Assembly: GCA_946480785.1 (NCBI GenBank)
Contig: CAMLLD010000024.1
Location: 5,974-69,973 of the forward strand
Length of the DNA stretch: 64,000 nt
From: an uncultured Blastocatellia bacterium
GTDB taxonomy: Bacteria > Acidobacteriota > Blastocatellia > Pyrinomonadales > Pyrinomonadaceae
Direction of reading: 5' to 3'
The position numbers were made by a program, and so were the translations under genes. This document shows, piece after piece, positions 26,291 through 34,000 of this stretch. Under the pieces are notes generated by a model. That model was not told the DNA's origin, made no database searches, and was given only the letters and a program-made list of their open reading frames with translations. Numbering within the stretch: position 1 is the first letter of the stretch; every line of letters starts with the position of its first letter.

Positions 26291-26875
26291 TTAACGACAC
26301 ATCTGCCAGAACTTGATCGGTTGCACCGGGTGAACCAGCATCAGGAGTTGCAGCAGCAGACTGTCGTGAATCCACAGTATCAAGATCACTTCCAGCACTA
26401 GAAACACAATCACCGCGCGCTTCACGCCGAGGCGTCGCGCGATGAGAACCCCCACGACAGCGCACGTCACATCACCGAACGAGTTAACGATCGTGTCGCC
26501 CGTGTAACCGAGCGCCGCGGTCTCCGCGCGATAGCGGTCGATCACGAACGGCGTGTTCTCAAAAACCTCCCACGCCGCTTCGAGCGTCAAGGCGAGCCAA
26601 AGCTGCCACGCCGGCGCGAGTTGTCGCGCTTGAACGCCGCGCGCGATCAGCGCCACCAGCCAGAACAACAGAAACCCATGCAGAATGTGAGTGAAGCTGT
26701 AAGGATCGAAGAGTTGTTGTGAGTTAGTGGAGCTGCACGTGTCGCCACTCCAAACGCGAAACACGCCACACGTGCAGAAGACAAAACGCCCTTCGAGCCA
26801 CAGCAGCAGCGCCAGCGAAAACAGCGACACCGCGATGGCGATGAACGGCGCGCGACTGCGGTTCGGGTCTGTCAT
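26291..26875 (-). CDS. DUF2585 (UPF0314) family integral membrane protein
   Basis: Protein of 194 residues with about four hydrophobic segments. The family hallmarks are CTCGVFRVWSGD near residue 33, SQQLFDPYSFTHILHGFL, and EAAWEVFENTPFVIDRYR followed by YTGDTIVNSFGDV. The conserved His, Glu, Asn and Asp residues lie at membrane edges and suggest an enzyme-like pocket, but no function is known. It stands alone between two unrelated secreted proteins. Confidence 0.85.
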   Translation of the reverse strand: MTDPNRSRAPFIAIAVSLFSLALLLWLEGRFVFCTCGVFRVWSGDTCSSTNSQQLFDPYSFTHILHGFLLFWLVALIARGVQARQLAPAWQLWLALTLEAAWEVFENTPFVIDRYRAETAALGYTGDTIVNSFGDVTCAVVGVLIARRLGVKRAVIVFLVLEVILILWIHDSLLLQLLMLVHPVQPIKFWQMCR

Positions 26876-26918
26876 CCGCGGCCCAGTTTACGCGACACGG
26901 TCCAACAGTCAAATTTTT

Positions 26919-27410
26919 CTACGGCTGAATCACGATGTCGCCACCGGCCGGCAGGATTGTCAGCGGTTCTCCATCGTGACAATCAAAATCCGGCGTCGGC
27001 GTGACGAACAACGGCGTGATCGTGTCGCCACCGAAGAAAGGAAACAACTCGAAATCGGTCGCGGCAAAGATAACGTTCGTCGATTTTGGAAAACCGGGAT
27101 CGTCACTATGTTGCACGCGGCCGGTCATGACCGCGACACCACCGTCAACGTTCAGGCAATCGATCTTCACAACGACCTGCGTCTGCGTTGTCAAATTATC
27201 AAACTCCGCCCGGCCGTTTGCGTGATCGTTCTTGTTGGCCCGCGCGTCAAACGAGTAGCTGAATGTTTCCGTGCGCAGACCATTGAAGAAACTGAACCCA
27301 CCCGACCCGAAAGCTGAAGATCCATGGTCCGGTGCAGTAGCTGAGGACGGTTGAGTTGCGAAAGCGACGACGATGATGAGTGAGATCAGTAGAGGTGACA
27401 AGACTTTCAT
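26919..27410 (-). CDS. Secreted hypothetical protein
   Basis: Protein of 163 residues with a signal peptide (MKVLSPLLISLIIVVAFATQ). The mature chain is beta-rich, Gly/Phe-rich and contains only two Cys (KIDCLNVDGGVAVMTGRV and DFDCHDGEP), a pattern seen in small secreted post-translational or cell-surface proteins in related genomes. I know no function. ATG 27410 follows a GGAG site; an in-frame start further upstream lacks one. Confidence 0.72.
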   Translation of the reverse strand: MKVLSPLLISLIIVVAFATQPSSATAPDHGSSAFGSGGFSFFNGLRTETFSYSFDARANKNDHANGRAEFDNLTTQTQVVVKIDCLNVDGGVAVMTGRVQHSDDPGFPKSTNVIFAATDFELFPFFGGDTITPLFVTPTPDFDCHDGEPLTILPAGGDIVIQP

Positions 27411-27511
27411 GACGGCTCCTCCGAGTGTTAAGGGTTGCCGGTTTACGAGGATGAGTGACGCCCCAGAGTGTAACACTCGCCGTTACTTCTTGCTTAACGC
27501 CAGCGACCAGG

Positions 27512-27720
27512 TCACTGGTCTTTGGCGATGGAGTCTTTCAACTTCAGCGTGCGGATCAGGCGGTGGAGGTTGGTGGGGTGAATGCCGAGAGATTTTTGCG
27601 GCTTCGGTGTAGTTGCCGTTCGCGGAATCGAGGGCGCGCAGGATGAATTGTTTCTTCATCTCGATGACGTTCGATCGCATTCTCAACTCGCGAACGTTGC
27701 CGGGCTGGAACTACATCATA
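27512..27720 (-). pseudogene. Remnant of a sigma-54-dependent (NtrC-type) activator, C-terminal end
   Basis: Fragments in alternating frames spell PGNVREL (the end of the AAA+ domain), then NAIER one base out of frame, then IEMKKQFILRALDSANGNY with TEAAK, then in another frame SLGIHPTNLHRLIRTLKLK ending DSIAKDQ-stop. This is the Fis-type helix-turn-helix of NtrC-family regulators. At least two indels are needed: a lost base near 27679 and an extra A in the A5 run near 27600. No upstream AAA+ or receiver domain remains, so the gene is dead. Confidence 0.75.
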
Positions 27721-27788
27721 GTGACCTTGAAGTAGAGAGCAGAGGACAGGGGAAGGATTAAACCAGCTGAGTTGTCTATTTGCTCCCA

Positions 27789-28068
27789 TTAAGGCCGCAG
27801 GTCGCGCGCGCTGTGAATCAAAGCAAGAACCTGCACTTGAGCTATCTCAACTCCGTAAATAATTCGATCGTCCTTCGATAACTTCTCGGATTTCCGTCCG
27901 GTCGTACTCGGGCACCATTCGACCGGAATTGGGGAATTTCGCAATCTGGATCGAACATCTCGTCAGGCGATCGATAATACGAACTGCATAATCGGGTGAG
28001 GTCTGAGCAACATAATCGTGAATTGCTTGAAGCTGCGCTAATGCTGAAGCCGTCCAAAGAACCTTCAC
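27789..28068 (-). pseudogene. ParE/RelE-type toxin gene, frameshifted
   Basis: The first 68 or so codons give a normal ParE-like toxin: VLWTASALAQLQAIHDYV, then FPNSGRMVPEYDRTEIREVI. After REVIEG the frame breaks. In the next frame the expected C-terminal strand follows, DRIIYGVEIAQVQVLALIHS then ARDLRP-stop at 27789. A single extra C, or loss of two bases, near 27878 explains it. As read, the protein stops early with an aberrant tail and is probably inactive. Its ATG overlaps the antitoxin stop by 4 nt, as in an intact toxin-antitoxin operon. Confidence 0.8.
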
Positions 28069-28211
28069 GATGGCAATCCGAATTGCTTCCGCACGTCGGA
28101 TACTTCAACGACTCTCCCTGCATCGCTATCAGCCAGACCCGCTTCAATCGCTTGCCGAACATAGATCTCATGCATCAAATCATCCCAAGACAAGGTTATG
28201 TAGCCGGTCAA
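28065..28211 (-). CDS. Antitoxin of a ParE-type toxin-antitoxin pair
   Basis: Protein of about 48 residues: LSWDDLMHEIYVRQAIEAGL, then ADSDAGRVVEVSDVRKQFG. The SDAGR-x-x-x-x-x-x-V-R-x-x-F-G tail is typical of small addiction-module antitoxins that precede RelE/ParE toxins. The start is uncertain. TTG 28211 has AAGGA about 6 nt upstream; longer in-frame options give an implausible N terminus. It overlaps the toxin ATG by 4 nt. With the toxin frameshifted it may persist as an orphan antitoxin. Confidence 0.7.
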   Translation of the reverse strand: MTGYITLSWDDLMHEIYVRQAIEAGLADSDAGRVVEVSDVRKQFGLPS

Positions 28212-28300
28212 TCTGTTCCTTGAAGAGACTATCGCAAAACAAGGGTTGAGCAGTTTGGGCCACGAGTGTACTATCGTCAAAATCTCAAAGGAGGCTCCTC

Positions 28301-28744
28301 ATGTACTTCATCGTCGTTCTCACAATACTTTTTGTTGTCTTCCTGGTATTTGGACGTCAATCAGCGTCCGTTAAGAGAGGCAGAAAATCCCGTCAGAGAA
28401 TCTGGGAGGACACCGGTTCGGATCTTTCCTTACTGTCGACCATTCCGCCTCAGGATATCTCGCAGACTAATAACGTCCCTGACGTGAGTTACTACGATGG
28501 CTCAGCGGGTAATCAGGCTTCCGACAATGTGGTAGATAGCGGAGTGAGTGTCAGTAATGTTGATTACGGAGCCGGTTATGATTCCGTGGGCGGTGATCTA
28601 GGTAGCGCCCTCGCAGGCGCGATAGATCAGGGTGGCAGTAGTTTTAGCGGATTTGACAGCGGCGGTGATTTTGGCGGTGGTGGGGGTTTTAGTGGCGGCA
28701 GTGATTTTGGCAGCGGTGGCACTACTGATGGAAGCACCGGCTAA
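28301..28744 (+). CDS. Single-TM protein with Gly/Ser/Asp-rich tail
   Basis: Protein of 147 residues. Residues 2-18 (YFIVVLTILFVVFLVFG) form a membrane anchor, followed by a basic patch (KRGRKSRQR) that should stay cytoplasmic. An acidic, low-complexity region ends in about 45 residues of Gly/Ser/Phe/Asp repeats (SGFDSGGDFGGGGGFSGG). Such tails occur on surface or membrane proteins of unknown function, including the TPM/YgcG family, whose catalytic domain is absent here. AAAGGAGG lies 7 nt upstream of ATG 28301. Confidence 0.65.
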   Translation: MYFIVVLTILFVVFLVFGRQSASVKRGRKSRQRIWEDTGSDLSLLSTIPPQDISQTNNVPDVSYYDGSAGNQASDNVVDSGVSVSNVDYGAGYDSVGGDLGSALAGAIDQGGSSFSGFDSGGDFGGGGGFSGGSDFGSGGTTDGSTG

Positions 28745-29045
28745 GAACTACACGCCCACTCTCAGTCAAGCAACGCATACGGAGTCAATTCGATCTGTTG
28801 ACTTTTGCTGGCGACTCAAAATCTTCGCCACCGGCAGAAATGTGCAGTTTCTGCGAGCAGTTGCGAGAAGTGCTTTGGTCCAGCTACTCAATCGGGCTTG
28901 GAATCCCGGACCGAGCAGAGATCCCAAAGTGGTCCAGCTCGAAATGTCCTTTCGCCTTTTCCCATAACTAACAAGCAGACCGCGCGACAAGGCTTGGCTC
29001 TACATGCCTTGGCGTCATACTACTCACCGTCGTTGGAGGATAAAG
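28745..29045. other. Intergenic stretch with no recognised gene
   Basis: About 300 bp between the Gly-rich protein and the next gene. Open frames here are short with no ribosome binding site and poor composition. A small hairpin-like GAAATGTGCAGTTTC occurs near 28837. I see nothing else. Confidence 0.4.
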
Positions 29046-29465
29046 ATGGCAACAATTCAACAAAACACCGCTCACGAAAAGGTAACGGCCAAGGCGCTCG
29101 GAGACGCCAAAGGGGTGCTTTCACTGAACAACATAACAGGCAAGTGGAACAACTGCGACAGGAACACCCGCGGACTAGTGCGCCTCGTGCTCGGCACTAA
29201 AGGAAGTTCGTTGACTGTTCAGGGGTTCGGCGCCTGCACGCCTACGCCCTGCGACTGGGGTGTCGTTGAGGGCATCGCTTACGGCGAGAGCGTCGTCGCG
29301 ACAGAGGCTATCGCCTTTACCGCCCGTTATGATTTCAGCTTTAAAGAAACCATCGTTGCGGGACACCTCGACAATGGCACCTTGATAGTGGAGACCTTCG
29401 ACAAATTCAAAGACTCAAGCGGTCGTTCCAATTACTATAGTCGGGTGTATCTCTGCCGATCGTAG
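29046..29465 (+). CDS. Hypothetical protein with CxPxxCDWG motif
   Basis: Protein of 139 residues, no signal peptide. The core reads LNNITGKWNNCDRNTRGLVR, then LTVQGFGACTPTPCDWG, then beta strands ending in FDKFKDSSGRSNYYSRVY. The arrangement G-x-W-x-N-x-D-x-x-T-R-G-x-x-R ... G-x-C-x-P-x-x-C-D-W-G recurs in a family of small beta-rich proteins in soil bacteria, whose role I do not know. GGAGG lies 7 nt before ATG 29046. Confidence 0.65.
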   Translation: MATIQQNTAHEKVTAKALGDAKGVLSLNNITGKWNNCDRNTRGLVRLVLGTKGSSLTVQGFGACTPTPCDWGVVEGIAYGESVVATEAIAFTARYDFSFKETIVAGHLDNGTLIVETFDKFKDSSGRSNYYSRVYLCRS

Positions 29466-29542
29466 GCCAACTCACATTTCGACATTTCGCTAAGTCGTTG
29501 GTCTGACCTTCGTCATATCGCGGTAGCCCATGCGGGACCGGG

Positions 29543-29884
29543 TCACTGTTCATCTACCTGCATAGCCGCTAGTTCGTTGCCGCTCGGGTCGAGGAAGTGG
29601 AAGCGCCGCCCACCGGGGAAGCTGAAGATCGGCTTGGTGACAGGCGCGCCGGCCGCAGTGACCGCAGCTAGTGTTGCCTCCAAATCCGTCACCTCGATCA
29701 CGGGGAGAGGAGCTTGGGTTGCCTCCTGTTGGTCTGCCTGGAGTCCAATGTCCACGTCTCCTGTAAGTGTGCATGCGTATGTCGGCCCGAAGCCGGTCAT
29801 CGTCATGCCGAATACCGTTTCGAAAAACGTCTGGCTCGCCGCCAGGTCGCGCGTGGGCAACTCGATGAAGTTTGGTCTAGCCAC
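29543..29884 (-). CDS. VOC-superfamily (glyoxalase/bleomycin-resistance-like) protein
   Basis: Protein of 113 residues with the paired beta-alpha-beta-beta-beta modules of VOC proteins: FIELPTRDLAASQTFFETVF at the N terminus and PIFSFPGGRRFHFLDPSGNE at the C terminus, where the Glu of GNE is a usual metal ligand. The expected N-terminal His ligand is replaced by Glu (FIELP). Substrate unknown. Confidence 0.85.
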   Translation of the reverse strand: MARPNFIELPTRDLAASQTFFETVFGMTMTGFGPTYACTLTGDVDIGLQADQQEATQAPLPVIEVTDLEATLAAVTAAGAPVTKPIFSFPGGRRFHFLDPSGNELAAMQVDEQ

Positions 29885-29899
29885 AATAGCTCTCCTTGC

Positions 29900-30190
29900 T
29901 TAAGGCGATGGTGGTTTGAGTGGGTTGAGCACTGATTGTGGACACGGTGGAACTGGTACCACCGATTCATTGAAGCCGGGACCGGTCGCGGGCGATCCCG
30001 GGTTTAGGGCCGGCGCTTCTCTTTCATCGGAAAGGCCGGCATTTGCGGCACTGAGTTGGCCTCGATTCAGCCAAGCCTGCCGTTCTTCATGAGTTAACCC
30101 TGTCTCGCCCACTGCGTCAATGAAGAACGCGACATCGCGCCCGAGCCGGTCTTTCGGTTGACTCGCCGTCGGGAACTTGGCAGTGTAAGC
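29900..30190 (-). pseudogene. Gene fragment truncated by the IS element
   Basis: From the IS boundary at 30190 an open frame runs on the minus strand with no start codon near its edge: AYTAKFPTASQPKDRLGRDV, then AFFIDAVGETGLTHEERQAW, continuing to a Pro-rich end at 29900. Composition looks coding. A possible missing 5' end lies across the element at 31388-31433 (MSSSHTLLKDFYGLK). No target-site duplication is visible and joining the parts directly is not in frame, so this reconstruction is inference. Confidence 0.4.
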
Positions 30191-30262
30191 TGTAAGCCTC
30201 CCTTAAAAAACTGCCATTGAAAACTAGAGGTTTCCGGGCGACTATGACATCAGGAGGCCTCA

Positions 30263-30529
30263 ATGCGGAAGAGGAAATTCAGCGAACACCAGATCATCGC
30301 GATCCTGAAAGCGGTGGAAGCAGGCCGGACCGTTAAGGACGTCTGTCGGGAGTATGAGATCAGCGATGCGACTTACTATCAGTGGAAGTCAAAGTACGGT
30401 GGCATGCAAGCTTCAGACATTAAGCGCTTGCGTGAACTGGAAGACGAAAACCGGCGTTTGAAGCAGATCTCAGCTGACTTGTTACTGGAGAATCGGGCGC
30501 TGAAAGATGTGATCGCAAAAAAGCTCTGA
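30263..30529 (+). CDS. IS3-family transposase OrfA
   Basis: Protein of 88 residues with a helix-turn-helix (FSEHQIIAILKAVEAGRTVK, DVCREYEISDATYYQWKSKY) and a C-terminal leucine-zipper helix (LRELEDENRRLKQISADLLL). It recognises the IS ends. AGGAGG precedes ATG 30263. Near its end AAAAAAG (30517-30523) is the usual slippery site for -1 frameshifting into orfB. Confidence 0.92.
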   Translation: MRKRKFSEHQIIAILKAVEAGRTVKDVCREYEISDATYYQWKSKYGGMQASDIKRLRELEDENRRLKQISADLLLENRALKDVIAKKL

Positions 30530-31371
30530 AGCCAGTCGCGAAGCGCGAGCTGGTTGCTGTGTTGCAAACGGAGCATGGGTTGAGCGAACGGCGAGCTTGT
30601 GCCGCGATCGGTCTACAACGCCGGTCTATCACTACGAGCCGCGACCAAATGCCGATGGCCCAATAGTGAAACTGCTGCTGGAGCTGGCCTGGCAACGACC
30701 GGAGCAAGGGTTTGGCAAGTTGTTCAGGCGCTTGCGTCGCCTGGGTCATGGCTGGAACCACAAACGTGTCTATCGCATTTTATTGCAGTCTGAAACTGAA
30801 CAAAAGACGAAAAGGCAAAAGACGTTTGCCAACAAGATGTCCCGCTCCTCTGGTGGTGCCTGAAGCAATGAACGAGTGTTGGTCCGCAGACTTCATGAGC
30901 GATGCGTTGTGGGGTGATCGTCGCTTTCGCACCTTCAACGTGGTGGATGACTTCAATCGCGAAGGACTGGCGATCGAAGTGGACTTCAACCTACCGGCAC
31001 CGCGCATTGTGAGAACGCTCGATCGGATAGCCGCTGTGCGCGGCTATCCGCGCAAGCTGAGATTAGACAATGGCCCAGAAATGGTCTCTGTGACATTGGC
31101 CGAATGGGCTGAGCAACATCACGTGTTGCTCGAGTTCATCAAGCCAGGCCGGCCGATGCAGAACGGCTTCATCGAAAGATTCAATCGCAGCTACCGTGAA
31201 GCGGTGCTCGATATGTTTGTGTTTCAAAGCTTGTCGGAAGTGCGCGAACAAACAGACCTGTGGCTTAAGGAGTACAACGAAGAACGGCCACACAAGTCTC
31301 TGGGCCATCTAACGCCCAGGGAATATTTGTTAACCCAAAAACCGGAAATCTCTAGTAACTCGTGGGTGTAA
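30521..31371 (+). pseudogene. IS3-family transposase OrfB, two frameshifts
   Basis: The DDE integrase is split over three frames. From the slippery site it reads ALKPVAKRELVAVLQTEHGL and breaks near 30621, where RSVYHY is expected; loss of one base moves to [20 protein letters not shown]. This breaks again near 30779, where an extra T in a T4 run moves to [17 protein letters not shown]. The last frame runs to 31371 and keeps all three catalytic acids ([27 protein letters not shown]). The enzyme cannot be made in one piece, so the IS is probably immobile. Confidence 0.85.
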
Positions 31372-31544
31372 TCGCGGGAGGCTTACAATTTCAGGCCATA
31401 GAAATCTTTCAGAAGAGTGTGGGACGAACTCATAATTAACAGTTTCTCTACTATGCAGTAGACATTAAATTGATATGAGCTCAATGCTTTCGGCCTTTTA
31501 ATTTAGGCCGGCCATGGAACCTCAAGTCTGAATCGGAGAAGCAC

Positions 31545-32747
31545 ATGAACAACGCCTCACTAAAGAATTTCTGGAATGGCTTTCCCTTAATCAGTAGTTT
31601 AGTAATTGCTGCATGTATTCTCATGTATTCGGGATACTGGCTCGATCCAAATCGGGGTTCTGATATTTCTTTTTTTACCTTAATGGTTCCTAGTCTGAAC
31701 GAAATAAGAAATGGACATTATTGGGGCTTACTAACAAGCAGTTTGATCGATTCCAGCATCTTATTCTTAGTTTGGGGAATCTGCTGGTTTTGGTATTTTG
31801 GACATACCTTTGAGAATAGGGTCAGCATCCCCTTTTATATCTTTGTGATTATTTCCTCAATAATATTTCCCCAGCTATTTGAAATATTGATCTTTGAGAC
31901 GACTGGCTATGGCTCGGGAGGCATCACTTGTGCGTTATTTGGTTTTGTTTGGTTGATGTCTGCGTATGAGCCATTTAATGGTTGGGTTATTACTTACACA
32001 CAGAAGCTATCATTCCTTGCTTTCATTCTCATCTGCATTTTTCTTGACTCTACAAAAATTTATGAGATCGGCATTGGCGCGCTGATTGGAGGATTGTTCT
32101 GGGGAGTCTTTGTGGCCGCAGTATCGAGATTCGTAAAAATTCGAGCATTGCGGATTGCTATTCCAGCGCTGGTCTTGGGGGTTTTTCTTATACCTGTATT
32201 TTGGGCTCCCTGGCAAATTAGTTGGCTTCTCGTTAAAGCTGAAATGAATAGAAAACGAAGTAATTTTGCTGAAGCGAAGGAATTGTATTCCAGGGTCCTT
32301 AAGAAGGATTCAGCAAATATTGATGGGAAGCAAGGACTTATCGGTGTCCTCTACGATGAGGCTGATCAGTATTATGACCGAAGAGATTTTGAAAAATCGA
32401 GAGCGCTTTGTACCCAAATTCTTCAGCTTGACCATGAATATAAACCGGCCAAAGAGACAATCCAAATAATCGATCACTACCAAGAGTACCGAGAACATTA
32501 CCAGTATGGAAGATACGAGGAAGCCAGGAAATCTCTTCTTCGTATTCTTGAAATTGAACCGGAGGATAAGAATACGAAGGATCTGCTGAAGCATGTTGAA
32601 CTACTGCAAGCCTTCATCAGATACTACGACCAAAAGGACCTGGATAAGGCAAAAGAGTCACTGATACAAATGCTTGAGATTTATCCCGATGATGAGTGGG
32701 CCAAAAAGACTCTTAAAATCATCCAGGAGCAGAGTCCTCAGTCTTAA
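31545..32747 (+). CDS. Rhomboid-like pseudoprotease with TPR tail
   Basis: Protein of 400 residues. Residues 15-225 form about six membrane helices with rhomboid layout: HYWGLLTSSLID, then WFWYFGHTFENR, then GYGSGGITCALFGF. Ser124 occupies the GxSG position, but the helix that should carry the catalytic His reads GALIGGLFWG, with Leu180 where His is expected. Residues 230-400 are TPR-like repeats (KELYSRVLKKDSANIDGKQG, ILEIEPEDKNTKDLL). It is probably an inactive scaffold or regulator. Codon use is AT-rich unlike the flanks, suggesting transfer. GGAGAA precedes ATG 31545. Confidence 0.65.
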   Translation: MNNASLKNFWNGFPLISSLVIAACILMYSGYWLDPNRGSDISFFTLMVPSLNEIRNGHYWGLLTSSLIDSSILFLVWGICWFWYFGHTFENRVSIPFYIFVIISSIIFPQLFEILIFETTGYGSGGITCALFGFVWLMSAYEPFNGWVITYTQKLSFLAFILICIFLDSTKIYEIGIGALIGGLFWGVFVAAVSRFVKIRALRIAIPALVLGVFLIPVFWAPWQISWLLVKAEMNRKRSNFAEAKELYSRVLKKDSANIDGKQGLIGVLYDEADQYYDRRDFEKSRALCTQILQLDHEYKPAKETIQIIDHYQEYREHYQYGRYEEARKSLLRILEIEPEDKNTKDLLKHVELLQAFIRYYDQKDLDKAKESLIQMLEIYPDDEWAKKTLKIIQEQSPQS

Positions 32748-32751
32748 TGTC

Positions 32752-33453
32752 CTATGGCCGGAAATTGCGGCTGATCCAGTAACCCATCAGTAAAACCATT
32801 AATCCGAGTCCTATTGATTTGTTTTCATTGCTTCCAAAAACAACAATGAGAAAGGCGATGAGCAAAAGCAGTAACGAGCCAACGATCTTTGTTAAAGACA
32901 AACTCAAATGTGGTTTGGCTGGATGAATCCGCTTTACTTGTTTGATTCCTGCAATTCTAGTGTTGCAAGTAATTGTATCGTCATCGGAATTAATAACTCC
33001 TTTCAACTCAAAAGAGTCTCCTCCGTTTAGCAGTAATGGCTTAATAGATAGGATGTTTCCCTTTTCTTCCTTTTCTATTGTTAAGTCAGCAGGGTTTACG
33101 TTAATGATATCTGAGGACAAGATCTGCCCATTTTCAGAGAAAACAAAGTCAATGCTTTTCTTAAAATCTTTTTCTTCAACAGGCATTCGTCCATCATTCA
33201 ACAGGGTAATTTCAAAAAGCCTTGCATTCGTAATTGGCTTTCCATCATAGAGAATTTGAATCTTTTTTCTGATTTCCGGATCAATGCTAAAGATCGCGGT
33301 ATTAGTCTTAACGATGTAAGCCAAACTCTTGCGCAGTCGCCACCAGTGAGCAAGATAGGCGATTGAAATCGCCGTAATGATTGCCAGAACACTGAGACTT
33401 ACAGCAAGGATAGGAAGTAGTCTTGTTAGATTCTCATTAGTCAGATGATGCAT
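32752..33453 (-). CDS. AT-rich two-TM hypothetical protein
   Basis: Protein of 233 residues. An N-terminal membrane helix (LPILAVSLSVLAIITAISIA) is followed by a soluble beta-rich domain (about 45-180: ARLFEITLLNDGRMPVEEKD, then GDSFELKGVINSDD). Two adjacent C-terminal hydrophobic segments end at YWISRNF. The domain resembles extracytoplasmic sandwich domains, but I recognise no family. It is convergent with the rhomboid-TPR gene (4 bp apart) and shares its low GC, so both probably arrived together. Confidence 0.6.
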   Translation of the reverse strand: MHHLTNENLTRLLPILAVSLSVLAIITAISIAYLAHWWRLRKSLAYIVKTNTAIFSIDPEIRKKIQILYDGKPITNARLFEITLLNDGRMPVEEKDFKKSIDFVFSENGQILSSDIINVNPADLTIEKEEKGNILSIKPLLLNGGDSFELKGVINSDDDTITCNTRIAGIKQVKRIHPAKPHLSLSLTKIVGSLLLLLIAFLIVVFGSNENKSIGLGLMVLLMGYWISRNFRP

Positions 33454-33460
33454 GGTTGAG

Positions 33461-33604
33461 GTGAAATATTATTGCCTCGGGACATCGTTGAGGTCAACGG
33501 TTAGTTTGAGTGGCACCATCGTTGTAACCAAGAGCGGCAGCGGCGGAAAAACCGCTCGTATTTTCATGGAACTACTGATCGCGCAAGGTGGAAGGAGGTG
33601 GTAG
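33461..33604 (+). pseudogene. Possible P-loop ATPase fragment ending in the tRNA-Glu 3' end
   Basis: A 47-codon frame from GTG 33461 contains TIVVTKSGSGGKTARIFMEL then LIAQGG, which looks like the start of a ParA/MinD-type P-loop NTPase (beta strand, G-x-G-G-K-T loop, helix). It stops at 33602-33604, inside the 3' end of the minus-strand tRNA. Integrative elements often recombine exactly there, so this may be a truncated plasmid or integrative-element gene. It could also be chance. Confidence 0.35.
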
Positions 33605-33675
33605 CGCATACGGGACTCGAACCCGTGATCTCTGCCTTGAGAGGGCAGCGTGTTAACCAACTACACCAATGCGCC
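33599..33675 (-). tRNA. tRNA-Glu (anticodon CTC)
   Basis: Reading the minus strand, GGCGCAT at the 5' end (33675 downward) pairs with ATGCGCT (closing pair G-U), and A73-CCA is encoded. The anticodon stem CTGCC/GGCAG carries loop CTCTCAA, so the anticodon is CTC, reading GAG. The T arm is CACGGGTTCGAGTCCCG. The 3' end faces the AT-rich accessory region. Confidence 0.92.
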
Positions 33676-33913
33676 GCAGCGGGAGGAATTATAGGCCCCG
33701 GTCGGCGGAGTCGCAAGTTCAACAGTCGTCGATGGCTGCAGGTGTGAGACGCAAATTTGCTATACTGCCCGCGCTCGAGCGCAACTAATCCAACGCGATG
33801 AACCGACTGTAGTCTATGCCGACCAACGGAGTTGTTCGCCACCGCACCGCGCGAGAACTACCGAGCCACACGTCGTCCTCTTCAGCAATTTCTTTTGAAG
33901 CGAAGACAACGGC

Positions 33914-33958
33914 AACTTCCTTCGAAGCAACCTCCTTCGAAGTAACTTCCGCTGAAGC
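33914..33958 (+). repeat. Three 15-bp tandem repeats in the pntAA leader
   Basis: Units AACTTCCTTCGAAGC, AACCTCCTTCGAAGT and AACTTCCGCTGAAGC follow each other, flanked by two copies of GAAGCGAAGACAAC (33897-33910 and 33954-33967). They lie in an open frame (33816-34004) that translates them as TSFEA/TSFEV/TSAEA pentapeptides and overlaps the pntAA ATG by ATGA. Whether the frame is translated is unknown. Confidence 0.6.
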
Positions 33959-34000
33959 GAAGACAACCCTTTTCTTTCAAGCTAAGCAACGGAGCGCTGC

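Larger units (their letters stand above)
30191..31387 (+). mobile_element. IS3-family insertion sequence, inactive
   Basis: A 1197-bp element with 12-bp perfect terminal inverted repeats TGTAAGCCTCCC (30191-30202) and GGGAGGCTTACA (31376-31387), plus a longer imperfect match (ACTAGAGGTTTCCGG near 30223, inverted at the right end). It contains orfA and an orfB with two frameshifts. No target-site duplication is seen (left flank TAAGC, right flank ATTTC). The left terminal heptamer TGTAAGC is doubled (30184-30197). Confidence 0.88.
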
